A stretch of 64,000 nt of DNA, from contig CAVWVJ010000002.1 of assembly GCA_963758505.1 (NCBI GenBank), positions 1 to 64,000 of the forward strand, read 5' to 3'. Shown here piece by piece: positions 35,224-44,140 of this stretch. Source of the DNA: Korobacter sp963758505 (GTDB taxonomy: Bacteria > Acidobacteriota > Terriglobia > Terriglobales > Acidobacteriaceae). The notes under the pieces are model-generated. The model had not been told where the DNA came from. It worked only from the letters and a program-made list of their open reading frames with translations, and ran no database searches. The translations under genes were made by a program, and so were the position numbers. The first letter of the stretch is position 1. Each line of letters starts with the position of its first letter.

Positions 35224-36099
35224 TTATTGCTTGGTCGCCAACGGATTTTTCGTCTTCTCGAAATATTCGTTTTGCAGGCGGATCGTATCCTGGTCGGCTT
35301 TTACCGCACGGAATGCGTCAGCGACACTGTTGATCCAGGTATTCATGTCGAACTCCCCCAGCTCCTTCGTGGCCTGCGAAGGATCGCCCGCGAAGTGATC
35401 GGGAAACTTCGCGTACCACCAGATCCCGGTATAGAGACTGTCCGGCAGCTTCAGCCGGTTCTGGTCCACGCCGGATTCCTGGTGAATGCGATCCATGCGC
35501 AGCAGGTCGGGATGGGTCACCATCATGTGCGACGTCTCGGTGGCTCCGGCATGCATATCGGTTCCACTACGCTTGGCGGGACGGCCCGGCACGTCGAGAT
35601 GCGGCAAGCCATAGATGAAAACCGCAAAATCGCGCGGCGACGCAAGCTGCGACTGCGCGAACAGCGGCAGCAGACTCTCGTTGCCTCCATGGCCGTTCAC
35701 GATCACGATCTTCTTGCAGCCATTGCGAGCCATTTCGTTCACCGTCTCCTGCAAGAGTTTCAATTGCAGTTCGAGACTGTAGGCGACCGTCCCCGGCTCC
35801 TGGCGCGCTTCGAAAATCTGGCTGAAGTAATACTGCGGGAATACGACGACAAACTCCTTCTCTGCGGCGGCAAGACTTGCATATCGCACATTGAGCAGGT
35901 CGGTCCCAATCGGCATATGCGGTCCATGTTTCTCGAGAATTCCGATCGGAAGCGCGCAGGTGTTGTGTGCCTGGTCGATGGCCTTCACGAAATCGGAGGC
36001 TGTCAGTTCCTCCCACTTCACGGAAAGTTTTTCCTGTGCGGCAGCGCCGAGGGAGAAAAGCAAGAATGTTGAGAACACCATACGACAGAAGTTTTTCAT
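35224..36099 (-). CDS. Secreted creatininase-family amidohydrolase
   Basis: 291 residues. Creatininase-family metal sites: GILEKHGPHMPIGTD (Glu, His, Asp), VNGHGGNES and MHAGATETS (Glu). Unlike cytosolic relatives it has a signal peptide (MVFSTFLLFSLGAAA), so it acts in the periplasm. ATG 36099 has GGAGG five bases upstream; the frame is open further back without support. Cytosolic members open cyclic amides such as creatinine or formamidopyrimidines; the substrate here is unknown. Confidence 0.88.
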   Translation of the reverse strand: MKNFCRMVFSTFLLFSLGAAAQEKLSVKWEELTASDFVKAIDQAHNTCALPIGILEKHGPHMPIGTDLLNVRYASLAAAEKEFVVVFPQYYFSQIFEARQEPGTVAYSLELQLKLLQETVNEMARNGCKKIVIVNGHGGNESLLPLFAQSQLASPRDFAVFIYGLPHLDVPGRPAKRSGTDMHAGATETSHMMVTHPDLLRMDRIHQESGVDQNRLKLPDSLYTGIWWYAKFPDHFAGDPSQATKELGEFDMNTWINSVADAFRAVKADQDTIRLQNEYFEKTKNPLATKQ

Positions 36100-36217
36100 A
36101 GGGCCTCCGGGTAGGGATTGCTGAACGCCCCCACACGATAACACTCTCCGCCCTGTCAAGTGCTGTTCCGCGGCCATCGCGCTCCGCCGACAGAGATGAT
36201 TGCAGTTTCATTACTTC

Positions 36218-36265
36218 TTCTTGTCATCCCGAGGAGCGCAGCGACGTGGGGATCTGCTGTTTTGT
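36218..36265 (+). repeat. Family B dispersed repeat, single copy
   Basis: CTTGTCATCCCGAGGAGCGC, AGCGACGTGGGGATCTGCTG. It matches the unit of the array at 59879-60795 with a few changes. The gap 36100-36436 otherwise holds no supported gene; an inverted pair ACAGCCG-GTGCCACGT-CGGCTGT lies at about 36280-36302. Confidence 0.8.
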
Positions 36266-36436
36266 CGGGGTTCAGGAGAACAGCCGGTGCCACGTCGGCT
36301 GTCGTTGCGCGATAAGAAAAACATCGCTAGTCTCCCTGCCATGAACGCGGCTCCGATCCTCGAGTGGCACACATTGCTAGCGGTGCAGGCCGGCGCCGCT
36401 GCCACGCCCATGCTGGTGGAAATTCTTCGCTAAAAC

Positions 36437-37525
36437 TCAGTCGGAGTTGGACGACGCAACCGCTCGTGTGGACTCACGAACCACCAGCTCCGGCATCATC
36501 TTGCGATGAACGACAGAGATCTCTCCCGGGCTCAGGTCTGCGGTGAGAGACTCGACTACGATTTCCACCGCCGTCGACCCCATCGCCTCCATCGGCTGCC
36601 GGATCGTGGTAAGTGCGGGAACCGACAGCGCCGCAGGCGCCACGTCGTCGAAGCCGATCACCGAACATTGATCCGGAACTTTGATGCCCCGCTCCGCCAG
36701 CCCGCGCATCACGCCGAGAGCCGTCATATCGTCGAAAGCCAGCACGGCGGTAAAAGGCTTCTTGCGCTGCACCAGCTCTTCGACCGCGCGATATCCGCCC
36801 TCGAAACTCGAGTTCGGTTCCTTGCGATCCGGAAGTTCCACCACCAGCTTCGGATCGATGCTCAAGCCTACCGATTGTGCAAACGCGGTAATACCTGCCC
36901 AGCGGATCGGACTGTCCACTACCATCTTCGGTCCCCGCACAAAGGCAATCTTCCGATGCTGCAACGAATGGAGATGCTGCAGGGCGAGGCGCCCGCCGTT
37001 CTCGTTATCCACGAGAATGGAATTGATCGAATCGTTTTCCAGTTCGCGTCCGATGAGTACGGTCGGAACGTTGCGCTTCTCAAGATCGGCAAGGAGGTTG
37101 ATATCCACGACCGTCCAGTTGGCGACAACGATCATCCCCTCCACCCGGTGCTCGAGCAGCATTTCGAGATAACGCTCGAAGCGGCTCAGCTCGTTGTGCG
37201 CATCGGCCAGCACCGAGACGTATGAGGAGTGATACAGGCTGTTCTCGATGCCGCGCAGGATCGGAGTGCAGAATGGGTCGGTGAGATCGAAGACCACGAC
37301 CCCGATCGTGTTGTTGCGGCGGCTCCGCAAAGAGCGCGCCAGCTGATTCGGCTGGTAGCCGAGCTTGCGCGCAGCCTTGATGATGCGCTCTTTGGTCGTC
37401 GCCTGGATGTAGCGCGACAGCGGCGCATTGTTAAGAACAATCGAAACCGTGGCCGGGGAAAACCCACTCTCGGCGGCAACATCGCGGATCGTCGAAGCGC
37501 GCTTCGCGCCTTTCTTCGCATTCAT
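36437..37525 (-). CDS. LacI-family transcriptional regulator
   Basis: 362 residues. N-terminal HTH (STIRDVAAESGFSPATVSIV) and hinge helix (YQPNQLARSLRSRR), followed by a periplasmic-binding-protein-like sensor with IGVVVFDLTDPFCTPILRG, VEGMIVVANW, VIGFDDVAPAALSVPALTTI. Probably a sugar-responsive repressor; no sugar operon is attached. ATG 37525 begins the HTH; the frame is open far upstream through the pseudouridine synthase gene, which is chance. The sequence before the ATG lacks a strong ribosome site. Confidence 0.94.
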   Translation of the reverse strand: MNAKKGAKRASTIRDVAAESGFSPATVSIVLNNAPLSRYIQATTKERIIKAARKLGYQPNQLARSLRSRRNNTIGVVVFDLTDPFCTPILRGIENSLYHSSYVSVLADAHNELSRFERYLEMLLEHRVEGMIVVANWTVVDINLLADLEKRNVPTVLIGRELENDSINSILVDNENGGRLALQHLHSLQHRKIAFVRGPKMVVDSPIRWAGITAFAQSVGLSIDPKLVVELPDRKEPNSSFEGGYRAVEELVQRKKPFTAVLAFDDMTALGVMRGLAERGIKVPDQCSVIGFDDVAPAALSVPALTTIRQPMEAMGSTAVEIVVESLTADLSPGEISVVHRKMMPELVVRESTRAVASSNSD

Positions 37526-37571
37526 AACAGGCTCATGTGATAGTCCATTCCCGCTCGGAAAGCAACCACTG

Positions 37572-38351
37572 TCATCGCCCGTCAGCTTCCGCACGAAGAG
37601 CGTGGTCCAGCTTCTCCTTTTCCTCCGGAAGCAATTCCCGGCAATCGCCCTTCGCCAAATCGCCCAGCAGGAGCGGCCCGATCGCGACCCGGACGAGGCG
37701 CAACACCTCCACCTGTAAGCTCGCCAGCATGCGCCGGATCTGCCGGTTGCGGCCCTCGTCCAGAACGATCTCCAGCCAGCAATTTTTCGCGCCCGTTCGC
37801 AACAACAATGCCTTGCGCGCGTGCAACAACTCCCCGTCGGCGCGGATCCCGCTCTCCAGGCGGCTGAGTAAACTAGCTTCCGGCTGTCCCGTAACCTGCA
37901 CGTGATAGGTCTTCGGCAAATGCGATCGCGGATCGGTGATGCGCGCCGCCCATTCCGAGTCGTTGGTGAGCAGCAGCAGTCCTTCACTCGCCTTGTCCAG
38001 TCGTCCGACCGGCGCAACCCAGGGCAACTCCTCCGGCAACAGGGAATACACCGTGTCTCTTCCCTTCTCATCGGAAGCCGTAGTCACGATGCCCCGCGGT
38101 TTGTTCAGGACCAGGTAGAGGTTGCTGGCTCTTTCCACCTTCCGCTCGCCGACCGCAATGCGGTCGTGCTCCAGGCTGACGGGAAATTCAGGATCGCGAC
38201 GAACCTTGCCATTCACCGTAACATTGCCGGCGCGAATGATCTCGAAGGCGCGCGAACGCGAGCAGTAGCCAAGCTTGGAGAGCGCTCGAGCGAGCCCTAC
38301 CCGACGCTGCGTCGCTATCTTTTCGTTTTCGTAGGCCGCAGCACTCTGCAA
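37572..38351 (-). CDS. RsuA/RluB-family 23S/16S pseudouridine synthase
   Basis: 259 residues: N-terminal S4 RNA-binding domain (LARALSKLGYCSRSRAFEII, VNGKVRRDP) and a catalytic domain with the Asp motif VAPVGRLDKASEGLLLLTND and the GRNRQIRRML motif. It converts uridine to pseudouridine in rRNA; whether it is RluB-, RluE- or RsuA-type cannot be fixed. Start TTG 38351 comes directly after the TGA of the DUF6526 gene, so the two are translationally linked. Confidence 0.92.
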   Translation of the reverse strand: MQSAAAYENEKIATQRRVGLARALSKLGYCSRSRAFEIIRAGNVTVNGKVRRDPEFPVSLEHDRIAVGERKVERASNLYLVLNKPRGIVTTASDEKGRDTVYSLLPEELPWVAPVGRLDKASEGLLLLTNDSEWAARITDPRSHLPKTYHVQVTGQPEASLLSRLESGIRADGELLHARKALLLRTGAKNCWLEIVLDEGRNRQIRRMLASLQVEVLRLVRVAIGPLLLGDLAKGDCRELLPEEKEKLDHALRAEADGR

Positions 38352-38789
38352 TCAGACGCGCCAGTCGTCGGCGCGCCACTGTTGAATCGCCTTCTTGATA
38401 TCGGCGTTGGTCATTTTCTCATCGAGCGCCTGTTCCACCAGCCTCGGGCACTCACCGTCGGAAGCGAACCGGAGCGCGACGATCTGGCTCTCTCGCAGTT
38501 CCGGGATCCTCGAGCGCAACGGCTCGGAAAGTATTTCATGCAGGCGAAGCCTCTCCTCCAGCCGAATCACGCGGGTCTGGACTTTAAGAGCGTACAACCG
38601 GGTCTTGAATGCCAGGATCAGCACTGCGAGGAAAAAAATCACCATCGCCCAGCGGTGGATCCCCGGATGCCGCACCGCGTAAACAATCGACCACACCACC
38701 GCCGTGCTAAAGACCGGAAGTAGTCCAAAGTGAAAGAGAGGGTCGTAACGGACATGGTTCTGCAGCGACTGCGGGACTGGGTCACTCAT
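38352..38789 (-). CDS. DUF6526 small membrane protein
   Basis: 145 residues with two adjacent hydrophobic helices (FGLLPVFSTAVVWSIVYAV, WAMVIFFLAVLILAF) and a charged cytoplasmic C-terminal half (VIRLEERLRLHEILSEPLRS; ADIKKAIQQWRADDWRV). Matches the Acidobacteria-rich DUF6526 family; function unknown. ATG 38789 has GGAGG about ten bases upstream. Directly followed by the pseudouridine synthase. Confidence 0.85.
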   Translation of the reverse strand: MSDPVPQSLQNHVRYDPLFHFGLLPVFSTAVVWSIVYAVRHPGIHRWAMVIFFLAVLILAFKTRLYALKVQTRVIRLEERLRLHEILSEPLRSRIPELRESQIVALRFASDGECPRLVEQALDEKMTNADIKKAIQQWRADDWRV

Positions 38790-38948
38790 AGTGTTTCGCC
38801 CTCCAGAGTAGGCGCCATGGTAACGCATGTACCTGTTTCGCACAGGGCTAAGGTAAGAAACCCATTCGAAATCAGCAGCAGTTCACATCCAGCAGCAGTA
38901 CTCTTCCATTAACACTGGCATCCAACAGGCTAGTATTGGGAGTACCCC

Positions 38949-41627
38949 GTGGAGACACGCATTATCCCCCCGTCGACCCGGCAAGTTGTGGTCATCGGCC
39001 TCTTCTTCTGCTTCTTCTTCCTGCTATTTGCGAGTGCCCAGGCCTTTGCGGCTCCATGCGCCTTGAACCCTGCCTCCCCTTCGGTAACCATCTGTACTCC
39101 GGCGAATGGGGCGACCGTGAGCTCGCCGGTGTCGGTCGTCGCCGGAACCACGGATAACGCACATCCAGTTACCGCGATGATCGTTTATCTGGACAACAAG
39201 AACGTCCTTAAGGTGAACGCCAGCCAGTTGAGCACAACGCTGACGCTGACCGGCGGCCAGCACAACATTACGGTCAATGCGTGGGATTCCGGCGGCGGAC
39301 CTGCCTTCAAGAGCACCGTGATCGTCACCGCCACCGGAAGCGGCACCGCTCCCGTCTCCGTCGCTGTCTCCCCTTCCTCGGTGACATTGGCGCCCGCGGG
39401 TGTGCAGCAGTTCACCGCCAAGGTGTTGAATACCACCAACACCACGGTGTCTTGGACGGTGGACGGAATCGCCAACGGGAACTCCACCGTGGGCACGATT
39501 ACGACCTCGGGCTCTTATACAGCCCCGGCCACGAATGGAACCCACCAGGTGGTGGCGACCAGCCAGGCCGACCCGACCAAGAGCGATACCGCCGTCGTCA
39601 CCGTAACCAGCACGAGCAGCGGTTGTACCGCGAAGTCTGCGCCGCCTTCCATCACCATCTGCAGCCCGACCCCAGGCTCAACCGTATCGAATCCCGTGCA
39701 ACTATCCGCAGCCGGAGAGTCCAACACCACCATCACAAAGTTCGAGATCTACGCGAACAACGCGTTGAAGTACGCGGTCGATGGCAGCAGCGTCAATACG
39801 TCATTGACTCTTTCGAGCGGCCATAACAATGTTGTCTTCCAGTTCTATTCCAACGGTGCGTGGACCAAAGCTTCGGACAGCATCACAGTAACGGCCGGCG
39901 TCAGCATCAGCGTGAATCCAACCTCGGCCTCGGTGGCTCCCGATGCGACCCAGCAATTCACCGCAACTGTCACCGGCAGCACCAACACCGCCGCGAGTTG
40001 GACGGTAGATGGCACGCCAGGCGGCAATTCCAGCATCGGCACCATCGACGCAACCGGCCTCTATACCGCGCCCTCCGCTACCGGAACGCATACCGTAACG
40101 GCGACCAGCGCGGCCGACCCGACCAGGAGCGCGAACGCCACCGTGAACGTGCAGAACCCGCCCCCGCCGGGCATCGTGCCGGTCACCACGTACCACAACG
40201 ACATCTCCCGCACCGGAGCCAATACCAACGAAACGATCCTGAATCCCTCGAATGTCAACCAGTCCACGTTCGGGAAGAAGTATTCCTTCGCGGTCGATGG
40301 GCAGATCTATGCGCAGCCCCTCTACCTTCCCAACCTGACCATTGGCGGCCAGCCGCACAATGTTGTTTTCGTTGCGACCGAGAACAACAGCCTCTATGCC
40401 TTTGACGCCGACAATCTCACTTCTTCAGCGCTGTGGCACGTCAACTTCGGCACCGCTCCCAGTTCAAGCGATTCCGAAGGGATCAGCCCGATCATCGGCG
40501 TCACCAGCACGCCTGTCATCGACACGGCAACCAGCACGATCTATGTCCTCTCCGACACACTCGAGTCTTCGAAACGAATCTACCGGTTGCACGCGCTGGA
40601 TATCGCAACCGGGACGGAAAAGTTCGGCGGCTCCAAGATTGTCACGGCAACCGTGAGCGGCACCGGCTACGGCAGCTCCGGCGGCAAGATCACCATGCAG
40701 TCCTCTTGCTACCAGCGCTCAGCACTCGCTCTGGATGGCAACAACATCTATGTCGCCTTCGGACACTGCAACCACGGCTGGATGATCTCTTACGACAAGA
40801 CCACCCTCGCCCAGGTCAACGTCCTCAACACCACCCCCGACGGCGGCGGCGGAGCCTTCTGGAATGGCGGCGGCGGTCCCGCAATCGATTCGTCAGGCAA
40901 CCTCTTCATCATCTCGGCGACCGACCAGAACGACCCGGGCTCCGGCTACAACGACAGCTTCCTGAAACTGTCCAGTAGCCTCTCCATCACCGACTTCTTC
41001 ATGCCCTCGAATGACGCCTTCCTGCGCGCCAACGACGCCGACCTCGGCAGCGGAGACGACGTCATCATGCCCGACAACTCTTCCAGCACCCCGCACGAGG
41101 TCATCGGCGGCGGAAAAGACGGTCGCATCTTCGTCGTCAATCGGGACAACATGGGCATGTTCGTCTCCAATGCCAACCATGTCATCCAGACCGTCCAGAC
41201 CGGCACCCAGCAGTTCGATAACATCTTCTCGACTCCCGGCTTCTGGGACGGCCACCTTTACATCCATTGCGAGCAGGATGTGCTGAAGTCCTTTAGCTGG
41301 TCGAGTACTACCGGCTTGTTGTCCACCACCTACAACTCGAAGGGCGCTTATAAGTTCGGCGTGCACGGCGCAACGGTTTCCATCTCTTCGAATGGCAGCA
41401 GCGACGGCATCGTCTGGGAGATCGAGTCCACCGCCCAGCCCACCGGCGGACCTGCCATTCTCCGCGCCTACGACGCCACCAACGTAGCCACCGAGCTCTA
41501 TGACAGTTCGCAGGCGGGTTCCCGCGATACCGCCGGCCCCGCGGTGAAGTTCACCGTCCCCACCGTCACCGATGGCAAGGTCTTCGTGGGCACCGGAACC
41601 GAGTTGGATGTGTACGGACTGCTCTAA
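38949..41627 (+). CDS. Large secreted protein: Ig-like repeats plus beta-propeller
   Basis: 892 residues. Signal peptide (VVVIGLFFCFFFLLFASAQA), then two copies of a two-part module: a Cys-flanked Ig-like domain (CALNPASPSVTICTPANGAT; CTAKSAPPSITICSPTPGST) followed by a BIG_2-like domain (VSPSSVTLAPAGVQQFTA; VNPTSASVAPDATQQFTA). From about residue 410 a PQQ/BamB-like beta-propeller continues to the end (VTTYHNDISRTGANTNETIL, YAFDADNLTSSALWHVNFG). Common architecture for Acidobacteria cell-surface proteins; probably adhesion or polymer binding, not proven. GTG 38949 with GGGAG seven bases before. A terminator follows. Confidence 0.85.
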   Translation: METRIIPPSTRQVVVIGLFFCFFFLLFASAQAFAAPCALNPASPSVTICTPANGATVSSPVSVVAGTTDNAHPVTAMIVYLDNKNVLKVNASQLSTTLTLTGGQHNITVNAWDSGGGPAFKSTVIVTATGSGTAPVSVAVSPSSVTLAPAGVQQFTAKVLNTTNTTVSWTVDGIANGNSTVGTITTSGSYTAPATNGTHQVVATSQADPTKSDTAVVTVTSTSSGCTAKSAPPSITICSPTPGSTVSNPVQLSAAGESNTTITKFEIYANNALKYAVDGSSVNTSLTLSSGHNNVVFQFYSNGAWTKASDSITVTAGVSISVNPTSASVAPDATQQFTATVTGSTNTAASWTVDGTPGGNSSIGTIDATGLYTAPSATGTHTVTATSAADPTRSANATVNVQNPPPPGIVPVTTYHNDISRTGANTNETILNPSNVNQSTFGKKYSFAVDGQIYAQPLYLPNLTIGGQPHNVVFVATENNSLYAFDADNLTSSALWHVNFGTAPSSSDSEGISPIIGVTSTPVIDTATSTIYVLSDTLESSKRIYRLHALDIATGTEKFGGSKIVTATVSGTGYGSSGGKITMQSSCYQRSALALDGNNIYVAFGHCNHGWMISYDKTTLAQVNVLNTTPDGGGGAFWNGGGGPAIDSSGNLFIISATDQNDPGSGYNDSFLKLSSSLSITDFFMPSNDAFLRANDADLGSGDDVIMPDNSSSTPHEVIGGGKDGRIFVVNRDNMGMFVSNANHVIQTVQTGTQQFDNIFSTPGFWDGHLYIHCEQDVLKSFSWSSTTGLLSTTYNSKGAYKFGVHGATVSISSNGSSDGIVWEIESTAQPTGGPAILRAYDATNVATELYDSSQAGSRDTAGPAVKFTVPTVTDGKVFVGTGTELDVYGLL

Positions 41628-41648
41628 CGGCAACGACACCAGAGTACC

Positions 41649-41675
41649 TGCCCGGGTGACCTCCTTGCCCGGGCA
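41649..41675 (+). terminator. Terminator after the Ig/propeller gene
   Basis: TGCCCGGG, loop TGACCTCCTTG-rich, CCCGGGCA, then TTCTT. An 8-bp stem, 20 bp after the stop. Confidence 0.7.
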
Positions 41676-42014
41676 TTCTTATGCTCGGACGACAGCGGTA
41701 TGCACTTTTAACAAGCTTACCCAGTGACTTGTCTGGAAGCCTGTGGTATGAATCTCAGATCAATTTCGTCCTTGCGCTCTGCTTGGACCTGGATCCCTGG
41801 TTTCTTTCGTCAATCGTTCCAAAGAAGTGGGTTTTACAACGAGGAGATAGCAAGAGGATCGGCCGGATACCGCTCGCCACGATGCACGTGGTTTGTTTCT
41901 GGTCTCACCCGCTTGCCGGTGAAAACCGGGCTGCTCCTTCGGCAACTGCGCCGTAAAGTACATGCTCGCGTACCGTTGCAGCAACCAATGAATCCTGGGA
42001 CAGAGAGGATTGCC

Positions 42015-43490
42015 ATGGCAAACACCGCAGAACTGACACAAATGCCCCAAGCCGACTACAGCATCTGGCGCGTCATCATGGCCTCATCCGTGGGCACCAT
42101 GATCGAGTGGTACGACTTCTACATTTTCGGCAGCCTCGCCGCCATCCTCGGCCCCAAGTTTTATCCTCCCGGCAACGACACCTTTGCTTACATCGCCTAT
42201 CTCGCCACCTTCGCCGTCGGCTTCCTCGTTCGTCCCTTCGGCGCCCTGTTCTTCGGACGTATCGGCGACCTCGTCGGACGTAAGTATGCTTTTCTCGTCA
42301 CCCTCTCCATCATGGGGTTCTCCACCTTCGTCATCGGCCTCTTGCCGTCGTTTGCCGCCGCAGGCTGGTTCGCGCCCATCGCCTTGCTGGTGATCCGCAT
42401 CCTCCAGGGCCTGGCCCTCGGTGGCGAGTACGGCGGCGCTGCCGTCTACGTTGGCGAGCACGTTCCCGACAACAAACGCGGCTTTTACACCAGCTTCATC
42501 CAGATCACCGCGACCCTCGGCCTGTTCGTTTCCTTGATCGTGATCCTCGTAACCCAAGCCTCCATGTCGAAGGAAGACTTCTCGGCCTACGGCTGGCGCA
42601 TCCCCTTCCTCATCTCCATCGTCCTCGTCGCGATCTCGCTCTACATCCGCATGAAGATGAAGGAATCGCCCATCTTCACCCAGCTCAAGAGCGCGGGCAT
42701 GACTTCCACCCAGCCTTTAAAAGATGCCTTCACCAAGTGGCCCAACCTGAAGAACGTTCTCATCTCGCTCTTCGGAGCCACTGCCGGCCAGGGCGTCATC
42801 TGGTACACCGGACAGTTCTATGCCCTGTTCTACCTCCAGACCATCCTCAAGGTGAACGTGAAGACCGCGAACATCATCGTGGCTATCGCCTTGCTCCTCG
42901 CGATGCCCTTCTTCACCGTCGCCGGCGCTCTCTCCGATCGCATCGGCCGCAAGAAGTTGATGATGTCCGCTTGCCTCCTGGCGGTGCTCACCTATATCCC
43001 CATCTACAAAGGCATGCAATCGGCCGTGGGTAACAACGTCGTCACCGTAAAATCCACGCGCAACAAGATCACCGGCGCTATCGCGCTCACCGCACTCACC
43101 AAGGACGCGACCGGCGCGCTCGTCCCCGCCAAGGAAGCTCCGGCACCGAATATTCCCATGCTGGTGGCGCTCGTCTTCGTGCAGGTTCTCTATGTCTGCC
43201 TGATCTACGGTCCGATTGCCGCTTACCTGATTGAGGCCTTCCCCGCCAAGGTGCGGTATACCTCGCTTTCGTTGCCGTATCACATAGGCAACGGCGTTTT
43301 CGGAGGACTCCTGCCGCTCATTGGCTTGTCCTCCGTGGCAGAGACCGGCAACATCTACGCCGGGCTCTATTACCCGATGATCGTCGCCGCCGTTACCCTC
43401 GTGATCGGCAGCATTTTCCTGAAGGAAACCCACGGCAACCGTATCTGGGCGGAAGCAAGCGTCGGAAAGCTGGCTACCGAGGAAACCTAA
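42015..43490 (+). CDS. MFS transporter, metabolite:H+ symporter (MHS) family
   Basis: 491-residue 12-helix carrier. MHS hallmarks: GTMIEWYDFYIFGSLAAIL in helix 1, FFGRIGDLVGRKYAF between helices 2 and 3, and ALGGEYGGAAVYVGEHVPDN in helix 5. It has an extra hydrophilic stretch of about 60 residues between helices 9 and 10 (residues 340-385), seen in some relatives. Probably imports an organic acid. ATG 42015 has GAGG six bases upstream. Next genes encode an acetate symporter pair, supporting a carboxylate-uptake locus. Confidence 0.93.
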   Translation: MANTAELTQMPQADYSIWRVIMASSVGTMIEWYDFYIFGSLAAILGPKFYPPGNDTFAYIAYLATFAVGFLVRPFGALFFGRIGDLVGRKYAFLVTLSIMGFSTFVIGLLPSFAAAGWFAPIALLVIRILQGLALGGEYGGAAVYVGEHVPDNKRGFYTSFIQITATLGLFVSLIVILVTQASMSKEDFSAYGWRIPFLISIVLVAISLYIRMKMKESPIFTQLKSAGMTSTQPLKDAFTKWPNLKNVLISLFGATAGQGVIWYTGQFYALFYLQTILKVNVKTANIIVAIALLLAMPFFTVAGALSDRIGRKKLMMSACLLAVLTYIPIYKGMQSAVGNNVVTVKSTRNKITGAIALTALTKDATGALVPAKEAPAPNIPMLVALVFVQVLYVCLIYGPIAAYLIEAFPAKVRYTSLSLPYHIGNGVFGGLLPLIGLSSVAETGNIYAGLYYPMIVAAVTLVIGSIFLKETHGNRIWAEASVGKLATEET

Positions 43491-43510
43491 TCCCCTGGAA
43501 CGCTTCCCTA

Positions 43511-43558
43511 CCGGGCCCGTTCGCTGCTCATCATGAGCCACGCGCGGGCCCGGTTTTT
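43511..43558 (+). terminator. Strong terminator after MFS gene
   Basis: CCGGGCCCG (43511-43519) pairs with CGGGCCCGG (43545-43553), with inner hairpin GCTCA-TCA-TGAGC, followed by five T. Confidence 0.92.
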
Positions 43559-43753
43559 GTTTGCTCGCTTTGTCTTCCCTTGTACGAAGCCCTGTGATCG
43601 AGGTCACAGATTTATTCCCATCGATCCACCAGAATCCCTCCCCACCTGCTGAGTGGGGCATGGGGATGGATCGCGCCTTCTTCTGGATCCTTCATTCCTT
43701 GCTGAACATCGGCATTCACGGTGCGTGTGGTTTTGATTCAAGGAGAGTACCGG

Positions 43754-44140
43754 ATGGCATCTTCGACCGCCTCGCAAGCTGATACTGCGCGGACCAATGG
43801 CAAGACTCAATGGGACCGCGTCGCCGAGATGGACGAATTCCGATTGCTGCTGCTGGCAAAAATCGGTTTCGTTGTCCCCGCAACCATTTTTTTCGTCGTG
43901 TATTACTTTGCTCTACCCATCCTGGTGGGCTACGCGCCGGCCTTCATGAGCAGGAAAGTATGGGGACAGGTCAACCTCGCCTACCTCTTCGCGCTCTCTC
44001 AATTTTTCATGGCCTGGGCCATCGCTGCCCTCTACGTGAATGCCGCGCAGAAGTTCGACATGTACGGACGCCACATCATGGAACACCTGCGGCGCGAAGG
44101 CTGGTTCCACCCCAATGAAAACGGAGGCGAACAGAAATGA
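43754..44140 (+). CDS. DUF485 membrane protein, ActP partner
   Basis: 128 residues, two membrane helices (GFVVPATIFFVVYYFALPIL; AYLFALSQFFMAWAIAALYV) between charged ends. DUF485 proteins are nearly always encoded just before acetate/solute:sodium symporters and probably help their assembly or regulation. Here the stop overlaps the symporter start (ATGA). ATG 43754 has GGAGA eight bases upstream. Confidence 0.93.
   Translation: MASSTASQADTARTNGKTQWDRVAEMDEFRLLLLAKIGFVVPATIFFVVYYFALPILVGYAPAFMSRKVWGQVNLAYLFALSQFFMAWAIAALYVNAAQKFDMYGRHIMEHLRREGWFHPNENGGEQK

Noticed and set aside
36363..36376. Sigma-54 promoter-like TGGCACACATTGCT
   Set aside because: GG-to-GC spacing is 8, not the required 10, and no gene follows in the right direction.
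37526..38071. N-terminal extension of the LacI gene
   Set aside because: It overlaps the pseudouridine synthase in another frame and is Arg/Cys-rich noise; the HTH starts at 37525.
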